NCBI RefSeq assembly: GCF_026965555.1
Contig: NZ_CP114040.1
Location: 3,224,001 to 3,288,000, forward strand
Direction of reading: 5' to 3'
Length of the DNA stretch: 64,000 nt
From: Nannocystis punicea
GTDB lineage: Bacteria; Myxococcota_A; Polyangia; Nannocystales; Nannocystaceae
Positions within the stretch are counted from its first letter, which is position 1. Each line of letters opens with the position of its first letter. The notes below the pieces were generated by a model. That model made no database searches and was not told where the DNA came from. It was given only the letters and a program-made list of their open reading frames with translations. Below are positions 61,988-64,000 of the stretch, in pieces. The position numbers and the translations under genes are program-made.

Positions 61988-64000
61988 ATGAACAGCGAGG
62001 CCCCACCCGACGTGCCCGCGCTCGCCCTCCACCCCGATCCCGCGCCGTCCGCAGCCATCCGCGGCGCACGAGCGCGGCTGCTCGCGCGCCTCGACCGCCT
62101 GCACGACGAACCGGCGGAGGACCAGGACGGGCCGGGAGACGGCGAGCGCTACGCGATCGGCGAGGTGTTCGCGGTCGGGGGGCTGGGCGTGATCCGCCGC
62201 GCCTACGATCGCCGGCTCGGGCGCGTGGTCGCGGTCAAGATGCTGCGCCGCCGCGATCCCGCGGCGGCGGGGCGCTTCGCGCTCGAGGCCCGCCTGACCG
62301 CGCGCCTGCAGCACCCGGGGATCGTGCCGCTGCACGACATCGGCCGCTTCGCCGACGGCGAGCCCTACTACTGCATGAAGCTGGTCGACGGCGAGTCGCT
62401 GGAGCGGGTGATCGCCGGCGAGCCGACGCTGCGCGGGAGGATCGGCCTGGTCCCGCACGTGCTCGCGGCCGCCGACGCGATCGCCTACGCGCACCAGCAC
62501 GGGGTGCTCCACCGCGACATCAAGCCCGGCAACATCCTGGTCGGTCCCCACGGCGAGACGGTGGTGATCGACTGGGGCCTGGCGAAGGACACGACGGGGA
62601 TCCTGGCGGACGAGCTCGCGGCCGAGGAACCGGACGGGGCGCCGCTCGAGGCCACCGGCGAGGGCGCGATCGTCGGCACGCTGCGCTACATGCCGCCGGA
62701 GCAGGCCCGCGGCGCGGCGATCGACGCTCGCAGCGACGTCTACGCCCTCGGCGCGGTGCTGTTCCACGTGCTGGCCGGCCGTCCGCCGCACGCGCAGCTC
62801 GAGCGAGCGCAGTTGCTCGAGCGCCTGTGCGCCGGCGAGGCGGAGGACCTGCGCCCGCTGGTGCCCGAAGCGCCGCGCGAGCTGGTGGCGATCGCACAAA
62901 AGGCCATGTCCCCGCGGCCAGGCGAGCGCTATGCGAGCGCCGCGGCGCTGGCCGACGATCTGCGGCGATTCGCGGCCGGGCGGCTGGTCGACGCGCACCG
63001 CTATCAACCGGGCGAGCTGCTGCGGCTGTGGCTCCGGCGTCACCGCGTGGCCGTGGCCGCGATCGGCGCGGCGCTGGTGGCCGCGGCGGCGGCTTCGATG
63101 GTGTACCTCCGCCGGGTCGAGGCGGCCCGCGCCCGCGCAGAGGCGGCCGAGGCCGAGGCGCTGCGGCGGGCCAACGACGCGGTGCTGGCCCAGGCGCGCG
63201 GCGCCCTCGACGACGACCCGGCCGAGGCGCTGCGCCTGTTGCGGCAGGTCGACCTGAGCGATCCGCTCGACCTCCGGCGCGCGCGCCTGATCGCGGTCGC
63301 GGCGGCCGCTCGCGGGGCGCCGGAGCGGGTGCTGCGCGGGCACACGCGGCCGATCGAATACCTCGCGCCGCTGACCGACGGCGGGCTGGTGAGCATCGAC
63401 GGCGGCGGGGCGGTGTGGCGCTGGAACTCGAGGACAGGTCGCGGAGAACAGGTGATCGACCTGAAGGCGCCGTTCGGCACGGTCGTCGCCGCCGCCGAGG
63501 CGCCGGTGTGGGCCGCCCTCGCGGGGTCGCATGGGGTCGTCTTCCGCGGCGAGGAGGCGCCCGAGTCGATCGATCTGTCGACCCTGCCGATCGGCGCCGG
63601 ACAGACCATGTCGCACCGCTGGGAAATGTCGCGCGGCGGCGAGACGCTGGCGGCCCTGCGCGTGATGGGGATTGCATGGCTCGAGCCGGCGGACGCCTAC
63701 ACCTGGGACCTCTCGGTGCGCCCGGCGAAGGCGTCGGCGCCGCCGTTCGGCAGCTCGCAGCGGGCCGTGATGAGCCCCGACGGCCAGTCGATCGCCCTCG
63801 GCGGCGCGCAGCAGCAGGCGCTGCTGGTGAAGGGCGGGGACGTCACGCCGTTGCCCGCGCTCAGGTTCCCCAGCGCGTTCTCGCCGAGCGGTCTGTACCT
63901 GGTCGAGGTCGGGACGTCGCTGTCGCTGCGAGACGGCACGACGCGGCCGTTCGCCGGCAGAGCGCTGACGATCACGCCCGACGACCAGGTGCTGGTCCGC
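61988..64000 (+). CDS. Ser/Thr protein kinase (C-terminus beyond window)
   Basis: 671 codons visible, running off the right edge. Kinase domain about 50-330: GGLGVIRRAY loop, VAVKML lysine, VLHRDIKPGN with catalytic Asp177, VIDWGLAK with Asp195 (DWG in place of DFG), GTLRYMPPEQARG and DVYALGAVLFHVLAG. A membrane helix (VAVAAIGAALVAAAAASMVYL) follows, then a short coiled coil (EAARARAEAAEAEALRRAN) and the start of a WD40/beta-propeller-like region (VLRGHTRPIEYLAPLTDGGLVSIDGGGAVWRW). ATG 61988. Partner of the ECF sigma factor. Repeat pairs lie at 62905-62922 and 63435-63452. Confidence 0.93.
   Translation, partial: MNSEAPPDVPALALHPDPAPSAAIRGARARLLARLDRLHDEPAEDQDGPGDGERYAIGEVFAVGGLGVIRRAYDRRLGRVVAVKMLRRRDPAAAGRFALEARLTARLQHPGIVPLHDIGRFADGEPYYCMKLVDGESLERVIAGEPTLRGRIGLVPHVLAAADAIAYAHQHGVLHRDIKPGNILVGPHGETVVIDWGLAKDTTGILADELAAEEPDGAPLEATGEGAIVGTLRYMPPEQARGAAIDARSDVYALGAVLFHVLAGRPPHAQLERAQLLERLCAGEAEDLRPLVPEAPRELVAIAQKAMSPRPGERYASAAALADDLRRFAAGRLVDAHRYQPGELLRLWLRRHRVAVAAIGAALVAAAAASMVYLRRVEAARARAEAAEAEALRRANDAVLAQARGALDDDPAEALRLLRQVDLSDPLDLRRARLIAVAAAARGAPERVLRGHTRPIEYLAPLTDGGLVSIDGGGAVWRWNSRTGRGEQVIDLKAPFGTVVAAAEAPVWAALAGSHGVVFRGEEAPESIDLSTLPIGAGQTMSHRWEMSRGGETLAALRVMGIAWLEPADAYTWDLSVRPAKASAPPFGSSQRAVMSPDGQSIALGGAQQQALLVKGGDVTPLPALRFPSAFSPSGLYLVEVGTSLSLRDGTTRPFAGRALTITPDDQVLVR

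Noticed and set aside
63607..63628. CATG and AATG pair in the last kinase gene
   Set aside because: Distance 18 nt; not in phase.

Overview
The window is very GC-rich DNA with strong G/C bias at third codon positions. Its gene content suggests a myxobacterium, most plausibly of the Nannocystis/Plesiocystis type. The reasons are a large set of secreted lipoproteins with Thr/Asp/Gly-rich linkers behind the lipobox, several Hanks-type Ser/Thr kinases (one apparently a pseudokinase), an FHA protein, ECF sigma factors, polysaccharide-active enzymes and a candidate selenoprotein. This assignment is an inference from gene content only.

Layout. 0.3-2 kb: GH44 glycosidase. 2.3-7.3 kb: TetR regulator, operator, RND pump and membrane-fusion protein. 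7.5-9.8 kb: exported PLP enzyme, small lipoprotein, 75-residue Cys protein. 10-16.7 kb: pseudokinase-TPR protein with terminator, 571-residue lipoprotein, DUF1835-like protein. 17-23.2 kb: two fatty-acid-hydroxylase-superfamily membrane enzymes, a GH31 lipoprotein, two proteins of unknown role. 23.2-24 kb: thioredoxin-fold lipoprotein with an in-frame UGA giving a UGYC motif. 24-27.3 kb: compositionally unusual P-loop ATPase/TPR pair. 27.4-30 kb: degenerate M23 protein and FHA protein. 30-32.6 kb: redox-stress group (F420-type oxidoreductase, old yellow enzyme, Rrf2 regulator). 32.9-34.9 kb: thioredoxin, NmrA-like gene and ECF sigma factor, with a ~170-bp duplication on both sides of the NmrA gene. 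35-42 kb: MORN-like protein, FAD oxidoreductase, MATE pump, TrmO/TsaA, coiled-coil protein plus lipoprotein operon with a strong terminator. 42.4-47.6 kb: M35-like metallopeptidase, lipoprotein, GNAT, active Ser/Thr kinase. 48-53.4 kb: lipoproteins including two tandem Tyr-rich paralogues, and an AsmA-like protein. 53.5-55.2 kb: autoregulated, apparently leaderless TetR with a VOC-fold partner. 55.4-58.2 kb: three-gene operon led by a secreted CFI-box protein. 58.4-64 kb: unknown secreted protein, expansin-like lipoprotein, ECF sigma factor and a Ser/Thr kinase running off the window.

Two observations stand out. First, 4-nt-spaced palindromes of the form RRRCATGYYY recur at an exact 14-nt centre-to-centre period, as 2-7-unit arrays, both between genes and inside many reading frames (more than 25 places). 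The units vary in sequence but keep the phase, and neighbouring half-sites often co-vary so that hairpins are preserved. I know of no described family that fits. Second, the gene at 23236-24003 reads through a TGA in place of the first Cys of a CxxC motif and has a bacterial-SECIS-like hairpin at the right distance, so it is a strong selenoprotein candidate.

No tRNA, rRNA, CRISPR array, transposase or integrase was recognised by eye. All coordinates and translations were read by hand; no database search was possible.
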